Assembly: GCF_016745505.1 (NCBI RefSeq)
Contig: NZ_JAERUC010000069.1
Span: forward strand, 1 to 64,000
Length of the DNA: 64,000 bases
Source: Streptomyces silvae
Lineage (GTDB): Bacteria; Actinomycetota; Actinomycetes; Streptomycetales; Streptomycetaceae
Direction of reading: 5' to 3'
Made by a program: the position numbers and the translations under genes. Below, in pieces: positions 1 to 7,775 of this stretch. Below the pieces are notes generated by a model. The model was not told where the DNA came from. It made no database searches and worked only from the letters and a program-made list of their open reading frames with translations. Position 1 is the first letter of the stretch; the number at the start of each line of letters is the position of its first letter.

Positions 1-47
1 GGACCATGGGGTCCTGAGCCGCCCGCATCAGTGCTGGTAGGAGTGGT

Positions 48-215
48 CTACCAGCGATACCACCGGCCACGCTTGCCGCCGGAACTCGACCGGGCGAAGA
101 ACCCGACGAGCCAGACGATCAGCACGATCACGGCGATCCACCAGAGTGCCTTGAGTGCGAAACCGGCACCGAAAAGGATCAGGGCGAGCAGAAGAACGAG
201 AAGCAGGGGAACCAT
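48..215 (-). CDS. Small hydrophobic membrane protein (55 aa)
   Basis: A short protein that is almost entirely one or two membrane segments (residues about 2-42, a Leu/Ile/Val/Ala stretch broken by the Trp-Trp pair) followed by a small basic tail rich in Gly, Ser, Arg and Trp. Such tiny hydrophobic proteins are frequent in Streptomyces and have no assigned role. The ATG at 215 was preferred to a longer upstream start because GGAGG lies 8 nt before it on the minus strand. It is followed within 100 bp by nothing else in the same direction inside the window, and the tetR gene upstream is transcribed toward it, so read-through from tetR is possible. Function unknown. Confidence 0.75.
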   Translation of the reverse strand: MVPLLLVLLLALILFGAGFALKALWWIAVIVLIVWLVGFFARSSSGGKRGRWYRW

Positions 216-302
216 TGTTATCAACCTCCGAAACAGCTGGTGCCCTGAACCATTTCCTCTACACATCTGATCGGAAACTTAATTTCCGTGCCTGGTGAGG
301 GC

Positions 303-977
303 CTACGCGCGGGCGGTCACGATGCCCGTGACGAAGAGGTCGACGCCGGTCAGGAACTGCTCGCGGTCGTCGTGCTCGGGCAGTTGTGCCGCCACCCGGT
401 GCACGAAGGGGAACCGCGCGGGGTCGAGCCGCGCCCACTCCTCGGCGACCGAACCGAGGACGGCCGCACGATCCGTGCCCTCGGCGTAGAGGCGGCCGTT
501 CGCGGCGTTCTGCCCGGCGGCGCCGAGCACATGGCCCACGAGTGCGGACGTGGAGTCGAACAGCACGCGTTCGGGAACGCCGAGCGCCTCCAGCTGGCTG
601 CCGAACCCCTCGAAGAGCTGGGGCAGCGCCACCAGCCAGGGCCTGCGGGAGAGCTGGACGCCTGCCCACGGGTGCATGTCGATCGCGTCGAACACGCCCA
701 GGGCCATGGCCCTGATCGCGTCCCTCGGCTCCGCGTCCCCGGCCACGTCCGTCACCACGCGGGAGATGACGTCGTCGGTGGCCGCCGCGAGCAGCTCGTC
801 CTTGTTGGCGACGTGCCAGTAGATCGCCCCGCTCCCGGTGGCCAGGCGCGCCGCCAGGCCTCGGAAGGTCAGCGCCTTCTCCCCGCCCGCGTCGAGCATC
901 TCGATCGCGGCTTCGACGATGCGCTCCTTGGAGAGCGCGTCGGTACGCCGGGGGGACTGCTGCGGTCTGGTCGCCAT
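303..977 (-). CDS. TetR-family repressor divergent from FAD monooxygenase
   Basis: 224-aa TetR/AcrR regulator. The N-terminal helix-turn-helix (about residues 17-62, containing the typical LTFRGLAARL and IYWHVANKDELL segments) is followed by an all-helical ligand domain resembling TetR_C. The usual role of such a gene next to a divergent flavin monooxygenase is substrate-induced derepression of that enzyme. No Shine-Dalgarno precedes the ATG; a CAAACT hexamer lies exactly 6 nt upstream with TTGGAA 17 nt further up, so a leaderless transcript is likely. The first of two perfect 15-bp operators lies inside this promoter, which predicts autorepression. The effector is unknown. Confidence 0.93.
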   Translation of the reverse strand: MATRPQQSPRRTDALSKERIVEAAIEMLDAGGEKALTFRGLAARLATGSGAIYWHVANKDELLAAATDDVISRVVTDVAGDAEPRDAIRAMALGVFDAIDMHPWAGVQLSRRPWLVALPQLFEGFGSQLEALGVPERVLFDSTSALVGHVLGAAGQNAANGRLYAEGTDRAAVLGSVAEEWARLDPARFPFVHRVAAQLPEHDDREQFLTGVDLFVTGIVTARA

Positions 978-983
978 GGGGAC

Positions 984-1015
984 AGTTTGACACGACTGGA
1001 ACGCTGTTCCAATCT
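984..1015. promoter_or_regulatory. Face-to-face promoters of tetR and the monooxygenase gene
   Basis: On the minus strand TTGGAA (1012-1007), 17 bp, CAAACT (989-984) and then 6 nt to the tetR ATG. On the plus strand a perfect TTGACA (987-992), 17 bp, and a weak CAATCT (1010-1015) would start the monooxygenase transcript near 1022. Both promoters enclose operator O1. The -10 on the plus side is poor, so that promoter is less certain. Confidence 0.55.
997..1011. promoter_or_regulatory. TetR operator O1 (TGGAAC-N3-GTTCCA)
   Basis: Perfect inverted repeat TGGAAC GCT GTTCCA. It sits between the -35 and -10 positions of both divergent promoters, so a bound repressor should shut both. The identical arms recur in O2 26 bp away centre to centre. 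Confidence 0.85.
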
Positions 1016-1022
1016 AGAGGCA

Positions 1023-1037
1023 TGGAACAACGTTCCA
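1023..1037. promoter_or_regulatory. TetR operator O2 (TGGAAC-N3-GTTCCA)
   Basis: Second perfect copy of the same arms with spacer AAC. It falls at the expected transcription start of the monooxygenase gene, 32 bp before its ATG. Two identical sites 26 bp apart suggest two repressor dimers and tight control of the monooxygenase. Confidence 0.85.
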
Positions 1038-1068
1038 GAAGCTCCCCGTGCGTCCCGGAAGGAACCCC

Positions 1069-2205
1069 ATGACAACCTCCACGACCCCCGTCACGATCAT
1101 CGGCGCCGGCCTCGGCGGCCTGACCCTCGCCCGGGTCCTCCACGTCCACGGCATCGCCGCGACCGTCTACGAGTCCGACCCCTCGGCCGCCGCCCGCACC
1201 CAGGGCGGCCAGCTCGACATCCACGAGGAGGACGGCCAGCGGGCCCTCGCGGACGCCGGCCTCACCGAGGAGTTCCTCGCGATCATCCACGCCGGCGCCG
1301 ACGCCGCACGCGTACTCGACCAGGACGGCAAGCTGCTGCTGGACATCCCCGGCGAGGGCTCGATGACCCGCCCCGAGGTCCTGCGCGGCGACCTGCGGCA
1401 GATCCTGCTCGACTCCCTGCCCGAGGGGACCGTGCGGTGGGGCCGCAAGGTCTCCGGCGTCCGCCCCCTCGGCGACGGCCGCCACGAGGTGACCTTCACC
1501 GACGGCGCCACCGTCACCACCGGCCTCCTGGTCGGCGCCGACGGCGCCTGGTCCAGGGTCCGGCCGCTGCTCTCGGACGCCAAGCCCTCGTACATCGGCA
1601 CGACCTTCGTGGAGACCTACCTCCACGACGTGGACCGGCGCCACGCCGCCACGGCCGCCGCCGTCGGCGAGGGCGCCATGTACGCGCTCGCTCCCGGCAA
1701 GGGCATCGTGGCCCACCGCGAGGCGGGGAACGTCCTGCACACCTACGTCGAGCTGAACCGTTCCGCCGAGTGGATCGCCGACACCGACTTCACCGACCCG
1801 GCGGCCGCGGGCGCCCGGATCGCCGCCGAGTTCGAAGGCTGGGCGCCCGAGCTCACCGCCCTCATCACCGACGGCGAGACAGCCCCCGTCGCCCGCATGA
1901 TCCACACCCTCCCCGACGGGCACCGCTGGGACCGCGTCCCCGGGGTGACGCTCATCGGCGACGCCGCGCACCTCATGCCGCCCTCGGGCGACGGCGCCAA
2001 CCTCGCCATGTACGACGGCGCCGAGCTCGGCAAGGCCATCGCCGCCCACCCCGGGGACACCGAGGCGGCCCTCGCCGCCTACGAGCAGGCCATGTTCCCG
2101 CGCAGTGCCCGCTTCTACGAGGACGCCTCCGAGATCATCGACATCTGCCTCGGCGACAACGCCCCCACCAGCTTCATCGACTTCTTCACCGGCGGACAGC
2201 ACTGA
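1069..2205 (+). CDS. FAD-dependent monooxygenase (TetX/PHBH-like)
   Basis: 378-aa class A flavoprotein hydroxylase. Visible motifs are the N-terminal dinucleotide-binding GAGLGGL near residue 11, the middle DG motif (GADGAWSRVR, near 160), and the FAD-ribityl GD motif (LIGDAAHLMPPSGDGANLA, near 300). The GGQLDIHEEDG segment near residue 45 is characteristic of the TetX-like branch that includes tetracycline-inactivating and rifampicin-type hydroxylases, but the substrate cannot be told from sequence. ATG 1069 has GGAAGGA 5-7 nt upstream. Under control of the divergent TetR through O1/O2; the gene ends in a strong hairpin, so it is monocistronic. Confidence 0.92.
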   Translation: MTTSTTPVTIIGAGLGGLTLARVLHVHGIAATVYESDPSAAARTQGGQLDIHEEDGQRALADAGLTEEFLAIIHAGADAARVLDQDGKLLLDIPGEGSMTRPEVLRGDLRQILLDSLPEGTVRWGRKVSGVRPLGDGRHEVTFTDGATVTTGLLVGADGAWSRVRPLLSDAKPSYIGTTFVETYLHDVDRRHAATAAAVGEGAMYALAPGKGIVAHREAGNVLHTYVELNRSAEWIADTDFTDPAAAGARIAAEFEGWAPELTALITDGETAPVARMIHTLPDGHRWDRVPGVTLIGDAAHLMPPSGDGANLAMYDGAELGKAIAAHPGDTEAALAAYEQAMFPRSARFYEDASEIIDICLGDNAPTSFIDFFTGGQH

Positions 2206-2230
2206 GCCGCCCGGAAGGACCGGGCGGCTC
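2204..2230 (+). terminator. Hairpin terminator of the monooxygenase gene
   Basis: Perfect 11-bp stem (2204-2214 with 2220-2230) and AAGGA loop, overlapping the stop codon. No T-run follows, as is common in Streptomyces. It also lies just past the murP stop on the other strand, so it may serve both convergent genes. Confidence 0.75.
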
Positions 2231-2260
2231 GGTGGAGGGAGTGGGCCAGGGGCCGGGTGG

Positions 2261-3775
2261 TCAGACCCCGGCGGGTTCCTTCGCCGGGGAGTCGCCGTCC
2301 GAGGTGGTACGGCCACCGGTGGCCGCGACCGGGGAGGCGGCAGGCTCCTGGGAGACGTTGAACTCCGTCAGCAGCGCCTTGCTGAAGCCGAAGAAGTACG
2401 TCGCCACGAAGCCCGCGACATAGCCGACGAGCAGCCCGCCCGCGTAGATCGCGATCGTGGAGCCCAGGCCGTGGTTGCCGTCCAGGAGCGGGAACAGGGC
2501 CCAGCCGGACGGGCCGATGGCCGTGGAGCCGACCGAGTCGCCGAGCTGGTTGAACAGGCCCACGAAGCCGCCGCCGAACGCGCCGCCCACACAGGCCGTG
2601 ATGAACGGGCGGCCCAGCGGGAGCGAGACGCCGTAGATCAGGGGCTCGCCGACACCGAGCAGACCGGCCGGCATCGCGGACCTGATGGTCTTGCGGATCG
2701 ACTCGTTGCGCGGGAGACGGAGGTAGACCGCGGCGGCCGCGCCGACCTGGCCGGCTCCGGCCATCGCGAGGATCGGGAGCAGGACCGTGAAGCCCTGCTG
2801 CTCGATCAGCGTCGTGTGGATCGGGATCAGGGCCTGGTGCAGGCCCAGCATCACCAGGGGCAGGAAGAAGCCGCCGAGCAGGAAGCCCGCGCCCGCGCCG
2901 CCCGTGGAGAGCAGCCAGTCCGCGAACGTACCGATGGCGGAGGAGACCTCACCGGCCACGTACATCAGGCCGAAGATCGTGACGAGGCCGGAGATCAGGA
3001 CCGTCAGGGTCGGGGTGACCAGGACGTCCAGGGCCTCCGGCACCCAGCGGCGGCACCACTTCTCGACGTACACCGCGAGGACCGCCGCACCGAGGGCGCC
3101 GAGGACGCCGCCCTGGCCCGGGGCGAGGGTCTGGCCGAAGGCGTCGATGTTCGCGACACCCGGGAAGACGATGATCGCCGCCACCGCTCCGCCGAGGATC
3201 GGCGTACCGCCGAACTCCTTCGCCGTGTTGTAGCCGACGAAGACCGCGATCAGCGCCATGAAGCCGGAGGCCATCGCCGCCAGGGCCGGGGTGACCGAGG
3301 TCAGCCAGCCCAGGTTCACCAGGAGGCCGTTGAGGCCGGCGATGATGCCACAGCCGATCAGGGCGGGGATCAGCGGGACGAAGATGTTCGCGATCTTGCG
3401 CAGGAACAGCTTGAACGGGGTGGCGTTCTTCGCCTTCTGCTGCGCCTTGAGGGCCGCACCCTTGTCGGCCAGCTCCTCGGCCGTGTGGACGGGCGCGGGG
3501 TCCTCGGACGTCCGGCCCTCCTCGACCAGCTGCTCGAACTCGGGGGTGACCCGGGCGACCGTGCCCGGGCCGAGGACGATCTGGTACGTGTCGTCGTCGA
3601 CCACGCCCATCACGGCGGGGAGGGCCTTGAGGGCGTCGTCGTCGACGAGGGAACGGTCGTGCAGGCCCAGCCGGAGCCGGGTCATGCAGTGGGCGATCGA
3701 GCTGACGTTCGCGGCGCCACCGACAAGCGGCAGGATCGCGGCGGCAGTGGCGCGGTTCTTGTCTTCAGTAGCCAT
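2261..3775 (-). CDS. murP: PTS EIIBC, N-acetylmuramic acid type
   Basis: 504-aa phosphotransferase permease of the glucose/sucrose superfamily. An N-terminal EIIB domain (about 1-90) carries the phosphorylated cysteine C30 in AHCMTRLRL; a linker leads to an EIIC domain (about 120-475) with around ten membrane segments and the substrate-site motif GVGEPLIYG. There is no EIIA domain, so a shared EIIA must supply phosphate. The MurNAc assignment rests on the operon: murQ lies 35 bp upstream and an RpiR gene precedes that. MurNAc would enter as MurNAc-6-phosphate, the substrate of MurQ. GlcNAc- or beta-glucoside-type specificity cannot be excluded from sequence alone. Confidence 0.85.
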   Translation of the reverse strand: MATEDKNRATAAAILPLVGGAANVSSIAHCMTRLRLGLHDRSLVDDDALKALPAVMGVVDDDTYQIVLGPGTVARVTPEFEQLVEEGRTSEDPAPVHTAEELADKGAALKAQQKAKNATPFKLFLRKIANIFVPLIPALIGCGIIAGLNGLLVNLGWLTSVTPALAAMASGFMALIAVFVGYNTAKEFGGTPILGGAVAAIIVFPGVANIDAFGQTLAPGQGGVLGALGAAVLAVYVEKWCRRWVPEALDVLVTPTLTVLISGLVTIFGLMYVAGEVSSAIGTFADWLLSTGGAGAGFLLGGFFLPLVMLGLHQALIPIHTTLIEQQGFTVLLPILAMAGAGQVGAAAAVYLRLPRNESIRKTIRSAMPAGLLGVGEPLIYGVSLPLGRPFITACVGGAFGGGFVGLFNQLGDSVGSTAIGPSGWALFPLLDGNHGLGSTIAIYAGGLLVGYVAGFVATYFFGFSKALLTEFNVSQEPAASPVAATGGRTTSDGDSPAKEPAGV

Positions 3776-3810
3776 GGTGCGTGGTGCCTTGCTGTGCGGG
3801 GAGTGGTGCG

Positions 3811-4779
3811 TCAGGTGGTGCGGACGGCCGCGAGGGCGGCGCGGAGGTGACCGTCGGAGTCGGCCAGGAGGGTGGCGGCGGTGGGGCCGTCGACCCCGCC
3901 GAGGATGGTGAGGATGGCGTTCTTCACCTCGCCGTCGGTGGCGGCGAGCGCGGCCTCGATCTCCTCGTCACCGGCTCCGGTGGCGAGCGAGACGATCCGG
4001 CGGGAGCGGGCGCGCAGCTTCTCGTTGGAAGCGCGCACGTCGACCATCAGATTCCCGTACGTCTTGCCGAGCCGGATCATCGTGATCGTCGAGATCATGT
4101 TCAGGACGAGCTTCTGGGCCGTGCCCGCCTTGAGGCGGGTGGAGCCGGTGAGCAGCTCGGGGCCGACGACGATCTCCAGGCCGTGCTCGGCGGCGGCGGC
4201 GAGCGCCGAGTCCGCGTTGCAGGAGAGGCCCAGGGTGAGCGCGCCCTTGGCACGGGCGTGCTCGACGGCACCGATGGCGTACGGCGTGCGGCCGGAGGCG
4301 GAGATCCCGACCACCGTGTCGTCGGCGGTGAGACCCAGGGCGTCGAGGTCGGCGGCGGCCAGCTCCTTGCTGTCCTCGGCGCCCTCGACGGCCTTGACCA
4401 TGGCGGAGGGGCCGCCCGCGATCAGGCCGATGACCTCGGACGGGTCGGTGTTGAAGGTGGGCGGGCACTCGCTGGCGTCGAGCACACCGAGACGGCCGGC
4501 GGTGCCGGCGCCCGCGTAGACCAGCCGGCCGCCGCGCGCCATGCGCTCGGCGGTGGCGTCGATCGCGGTGGCGATCTGCGGGAGCTTCTCGGCCACGGCG
4601 GCGGGGACCGTGGCATCCTCGCCGTTCATGATGCGGGCGATCTCCCGCGTCGGCAGCTGGTCGATCTCGGCGAGCTCCGGCCGGAACGCCTCGGTGGTGA
4701 GGGTGGCGAGCTGGGCGCGGAGTTCGCCGTAGCCGCCGGGGGCGGCTTCGTCGGCGTTCGCGTCGGTGGTGGAGGTCAT
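3811..4779 (-). CDS. murQ: N-acetylmuramic acid 6-phosphate etherase
   Basis: 322-aa SIS-domain lyase that removes lactate from MurNAc-6-phosphate to give GlcNAc-6-phosphate during cell-wall recycling. Diagnostic motifs are YAGAGTAGRLGVLDASECPPTF (here split: GAGTAGRLG and DASECPPTF, near residues 89-108, containing the catalytic glutamate region) and GISASGRTPYAIGA near 160. Length matches the family. It starts 79 bp after the murR stop; that gap holds six GCGGGT repeats and only a weak purine stretch before the ATG, so translation efficiency may be modest. Confidence 0.96.
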   Translation of the reverse strand: MTSTTDANADEAAPGGYGELRAQLATLTTEAFRPELAEIDQLPTREIARIMNGEDATVPAAVAEKLPQIATAIDATAERMARGGRLVYAGAGTAGRLGVLDASECPPTFNTDPSEVIGLIAGGPSAMVKAVEGAEDSKELAAADLDALGLTADDTVVGISASGRTPYAIGAVEHARAKGALTLGLSCNADSALAAAAEHGLEIVVGPELLTGSTRLKAGTAQKLVLNMISTITMIRLGKTYGNLMVDVRASNEKLRARSRRIVSLATGAGDEEIEAALAATDGEVKNAILTILGGVDGPTAATLLADSDGHLRAALAAVRTT

Positions 4780-4814
4780 GGACAGCGCTCTGCTTTCTCG
4801 TGCTCGTACGGTTC

Positions 4815-4850
4815 GCGGGTGCGGGTGCGGGTGCGGGTGCGGGTGCGGGT
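4815..4850. repeat. Six tandem copies of GCGGGT in the murR-murQ gap
   Basis: 36 bp of perfect 6-bp repeats (ACCCGC on the transcribed strand), 35 bp upstream of the murQ ATG and just beyond the murR stop. Non-coding. Slippage would change the murR-murQ distance in 6-bp steps. Confidence 0.95.
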
Positions 4851-4858
4851 GGCCGTGG

Positions 4859-5776
4859 TCAGCGGCTGCGCGGGGTGTGGCGGTGGGCGAGCGCCTCGTA
4901 CGAGGCGGACAGGGCGGGGGCGGCCGTCTCGTACGTCCGCTGGGCGACCCCTATGAAGAGGCAGTCGACGACGAGGAGCTGGCTCGTGCGGCTCGACATG
5001 GCGGCGGGCCGCAGCTCGCTCTCCCGGGCCGTGGACGTGGTCAGCACATGATCGGCGTACTGCGAGACCGGGCCGTCCGGGCGGCCGGTGATCGCGACCG
5101 TCGTCGCGCCCCGGTCGAAGGCGACGCGCAGCGGCTCTATGACGTCGCCCGTGGAGCCGGAGTGGGTGATCGCGATGGCCACGTCGCCGGAGCGGAGCTG
5201 CACCGCGTTGGTCACGGCGAGGTGCGGGTCCATGTGGGCGTGGGCTATCAGGCCGATGCGGAGGAGCTTCTGCGCCAGGTCCTGGCCGACGAGGGAGGAC
5301 GCGCCGACGCCGTAGATGTCGATGCGGCGGGCGGTGGCGGCGGCGGCCACGGCGGCGCCGAGCTGCACCGTGTCGAGACCGGCGGCGGTGTCGGCGAGGG
5401 TCTGCTGCTCGTCGTAGGCCAGCTTCGTGACGACGTCCGCGATGGGGTCGTCGACCGCGATGTCGGCGGTGACGGCGGGCGCCCGGCCGGACTGCTGGTG
5501 GGCGGCGAGGCCGGCGAGCGCGAGGCGCAGGTCGCGGTAGCCCGGGTAGCCGAGGAGGCGGGCGGTGCGGACCACGGTCGCCTCGCTCGTGCCCGTGAGC
5601 TCGGCGAGACCGGTGACGGTGAGGGCGGCACACCCCGCGGGGTCCCCCGCGACCGCTTCGGCGACCCGCTGCATGGAACGGGTCATGGACGGAGCGAGCG
5701 TCCGCACCTTGGCCGCGAGCGCCGCGGGGGCGGGCGGGGAGTCCGCGTTGAAACTTTCCTTCACGTCATGGGTCAC
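4859..5776 (-). CDS. murR: RpiR/MurR-family regulator of the mur operon
   Basis: 305-aa regulator with an N-terminal RpiR helix-turn-helix (about 20-95; LAELTGTSEATVVRTARLLGY) and a C-terminal SIS sugar-phosphate domain (about 130-270; GVGASSLVGQDL and ITHSGSTGDVIE). First gene of murR-murQ-murP. MurR proteins normally sense MurNAc-6-phosphate. The ATG follows within 3 bp of a TGAAA-N5-TTTCA palindrome and there is no Shine-Dalgarno, so the transcript may be leaderless and the operator would cover the start site. The gene name is by function; orthology to E. coli MurR is inferred from context. Confidence 0.88.
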   Translation of the reverse strand: MTHDVKESFNADSPPAPAALAAKVRTLAPSMTRSMQRVAEAVAGDPAGCAALTVTGLAELTGTSEATVVRTARLLGYPGYRDLRLALAGLAAHQQSGRAPAVTADIAVDDPIADVVTKLAYDEQQTLADTAAGLDTVQLGAAVAAAATARRIDIYGVGASSLVGQDLAQKLLRIGLIAHAHMDPHLAVTNAVQLRSGDVAIAITHSGSTGDVIEPLRVAFDRGATTVAITGRPDGPVSQYADHVLTTSTARESELRPAAMSSRTSQLLVVDCLFIGVAQRTYETAAPALSASYEALAHRHTPRSR

Positions 5777-5779
5777 ATT

Positions 5780-5794
5780 TGAAAGATATTTTCA
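5780..5794. promoter_or_regulatory. RpiR-type operator before murR
   Basis: Inverted repeat TGAAA GATAT TTTCA, 3 bp upstream of the murR ATG. A related half (TGAAACTTTC, from about 5749) occurs just inside the coding region. TGAAA-N5-TTTCA-like sites are known for RpiR proteins of cell-wall amino sugar operons in actinobacteria; binding here is inferred. Confidence 0.65.
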
Positions 5795-5879
5795 CCGACG
5801 AATCCCGTCAACCCCCCTTTGGTCCCTACCTCTGAAGGATCAAGGCCGGGCCGGTGGACGGCCGGGGGACAATGGGGCC

Positions 5880-6248
5880 ATGGAGTTGAACAACCTGGAA
5901 CAGGAGCTGCACACCGCGCGTGCGCTGGTGATGGCCGACCTCGTCGCGGGCGACGTGGCCGAGGCCGGCATCGTCTCGATGGTCGAGGACGCGGTGGCCC
6001 ACCGGCGGTGGTGGGTCGAGCAGTGGCCCGAGGGCGTGTCCTTCGTCACGGGGCTCGTGGCGCAGGACGTCCAGGACGCTCTTCTCGAAGAGTACGGGCG
6101 CTGGCCGCTGTGCCCGGTGTGCACGGAGGAAGGGCCGCACGCGCTGGACGTCGAGCCGGAGCTCGGACCCGACCCGCACTGGGTCTGCACCAAGGCCACG
6201 GTGTCCGTCGCCCGGGTCGGGTCGCTCGCCGAGGTGTTCGGCCGGTGA
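5880..6248 (+). CDS. Conserved hypothetical protein preceding DUF4031
   Basis: 122-aa acidic soluble protein without recognisable domain; residues about 78-105 contain a CPVC pair and a further Cys (WVCTK), hinting at a small metal site. It overlaps the DUF4031 gene by GTGA, so the two are co-translated and probably co-function. ATG 5880 has no Shine-Dalgarno; GACAAT lies exactly 6 nt upstream, fitting a leaderless transcript. Divergent from murR with only about 100 bp between, so it could share the murR operator region. Function unknown. Confidence 0.75.
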   Translation: MELNNLEQELHTARALVMADLVAGDVAEAGIVSMVEDAVAHRRWWVEQWPEGVSFVTGLVAQDVQDALLEEYGRWPLCPVCTEEGPHALDVEPELGPDPHWVCTKATVSVARVGSLAEVFGR

Positions 6249-6517
6249 CCGTCTACATCGACCCGCCGACCTGGCCGGGGCACGGCCGCATGTGGTCGCA
6301 CCTGGTCAGCGATGCGTCGTTCGAGGAGCTGCACGCCTTCGCCGCCACGATCGGCTGCCCGCCCCGCGCCTTCGAGCGCGACCACTACGACGTGCCCGAG
6401 GCGCGTTACGCCGACGCGGTGCGCGCCGGGGCGCGGGAGGTCGGGTCGAAGGAGATCGTGCGCCGGCTCACGGACGCGGGGCTGCGGCGGCCGAAGGGGC
6501 GGCCTGCTCCGGGATGA
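6245..6517 (+). CDS. DUF4031 domain protein
   Basis: 90-aa protein that is essentially one DUF4031 domain: it begins with TVYIDPP and contains the WSHLVSD and RDHYDVPE-like segments typical of the family. Function unknown. GTG start overlaps the TGA of the preceding gene. Its last 50 bp overlap, tail to tail, the end of the MFS gene on the other strand. Confidence 0.88.
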   Translation: MTVYIDPPTWPGHGRMWSHLVSDASFEELHAFAATIGCPPRAFERDHYDVPEARYADAVRAGAREVGSKEIVRRLTDAGLRRPKGRPAPG

Positions 6518-7766
6518 GGTGGGCCGGAGTGCTCGCGGCGACGCGCCGGGACGGCGTGCCTCCGCCGCCCAGCCGCAGCGACACCGTCACGGCCACCAGG
6601 CCGAGCAGCAGCATCCCGGCACCCGCCCAGGCCGTGGCCCGGAAGCCGAAGTCCGCGTCGATGACCGCACCGCCCAGCCAGGGCCCGCTCGTGTTGCCCA
6701 GGTTGAACGCGGCCGTGGTCGTCGCCCCCGCCAGCGTCGGGGCCACCCCCGCGACGTTGAACATCCGGGCGTTGAGCGCCGGGGCCGTGTAGAACGCCGA
6801 CAGGCCCAGCAGGAACGCCAGGACGACGACGGCGACCTGGTTCGACGCGAAGAGGGCCAGGGCCACCAGGAAGACCGTCGAGGCGCTGATGCCGCTCAGC
6901 AGCACACCGAAGAGGTGCGCGTCCGCGACCCGGCCGCCGATCGTCGTACCGATGAGCGCGCCGACGCCGAACAGCGCGAGCACCCACGGCACCCAGCCCG
7001 AGCTGAGCCCGGCCACGTCCGTCAGCAGCGGCGCGAGATAGCTGAACGCGCAGAACACACCGCCCGCCGCGAGGGCCGTGATCACGATGGACAGCCAGAC
7101 CTGCCGGTCCCTGTAGATCGCCACTTCCCGCTTGAGCTGCGGCTTCTCGTCCGGCAGCGGGATGCGCGGGATGCGGGTGACGACACCGACCAGGGCCACG
7201 GCGGACGCGGCGCCCACCGCCCAGAACGCCGAACGCCAGCCGAAGCTCTCCCCGAGGAAGGCGCCCAGCGGCACCCCCAGCACATTGGCGATCGACAGCC
7301 CGCCGATCATCACGGCCATCGCCCTGGCCCGCGCGTTCACCGGAACCATCGCGATGGCGACCGCCGCGCCGACCGCCCAGAAGCCGGCGCACGCCAGCGC
7401 GCTCACCACCCGGGACACGAACAGCACGTCGTACGTCGGGGCCAGCGCGCCCGCGACCTGGCCCAGTCCGAAGACCGAGATGAGCGCGATCAGCGTCGTA
7501 CGCCGTGGCAGCCGCAGTGTGGCGACGGCGAGCAGCGGGGCGCCGACCACCATGCCGATCGCGAAGGCGGATATGAGGAGTCCGGCCTTCGGTATGGAGA
7601 CGTCCATGTCCTCGGCGATGGGCGGCAGCAGCCCGGACAGCATGAACTCGCTGGTACCGAGGGCGAAGACGGAGAGGCCGAGGATGTACACGGCCATCGG
7701 CATGCGGGAGCGGCTGGAAACAGAGTCGGGCATGACAGTGGCCAACAGCGCCGTAGTCCCTGTCAT
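6468..7766 (-). CDS. MFS transporter, Cmx/DHA1 drug-efflux type
   Basis: 432-aa, twelve-TM major facilitator. The first loops show LSVFALGTSEFMLSGLLPPIAEDM and the motif-A region, typical of AraJ/Cmx-like sugar-efflux and chloramphenicol exporters. Likely a proton-driven exporter; substrate unknown. Starts 9 bp after the HD-hydrolase stop, so the two form an operon. The extreme C-terminus (Pro/Ala rich) overlaps DUF4031 on the opposite strand. Confidence 0.88.
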   Translation of the reverse strand: MTGTTALLATVMPDSVSSRSRMPMAVYILGLSVFALGTSEFMLSGLLPPIAEDMDVSIPKAGLLISAFAIGMVVGAPLLAVATLRLPRRTTLIALISVFGLGQVAGALAPTYDVLFVSRVVSALACAGFWAVGAAVAIAMVPVNARARAMAVMIGGLSIANVLGVPLGAFLGESFGWRSAFWAVGAASAVALVGVVTRIPRIPLPDEKPQLKREVAIYRDRQVWLSIVITALAAGGVFCAFSYLAPLLTDVAGLSSGWVPWVLALFGVGALIGTTIGGRVADAHLFGVLLSGISASTVFLVALALFASNQVAVVVLAFLLGLSAFYTAPALNARMFNVAGVAPTLAGATTTAAFNLGNTSGPWLGGAVIDADFGFRATAWAGAGMLLLGLVAVTVSLRLGGGGTPSRRVAASTPAHLIPEQAAPSAAAAPRP

Positions 7767-7775
7767 TCCCCTGTC

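Noticed and set aside
259-2316. 685-codon minus-strand frame over the monooxygenase
   Set aside because: Composition is Gly/Ala/Arg shadow sequence and it crosses the tetR-monooxygenase operators.
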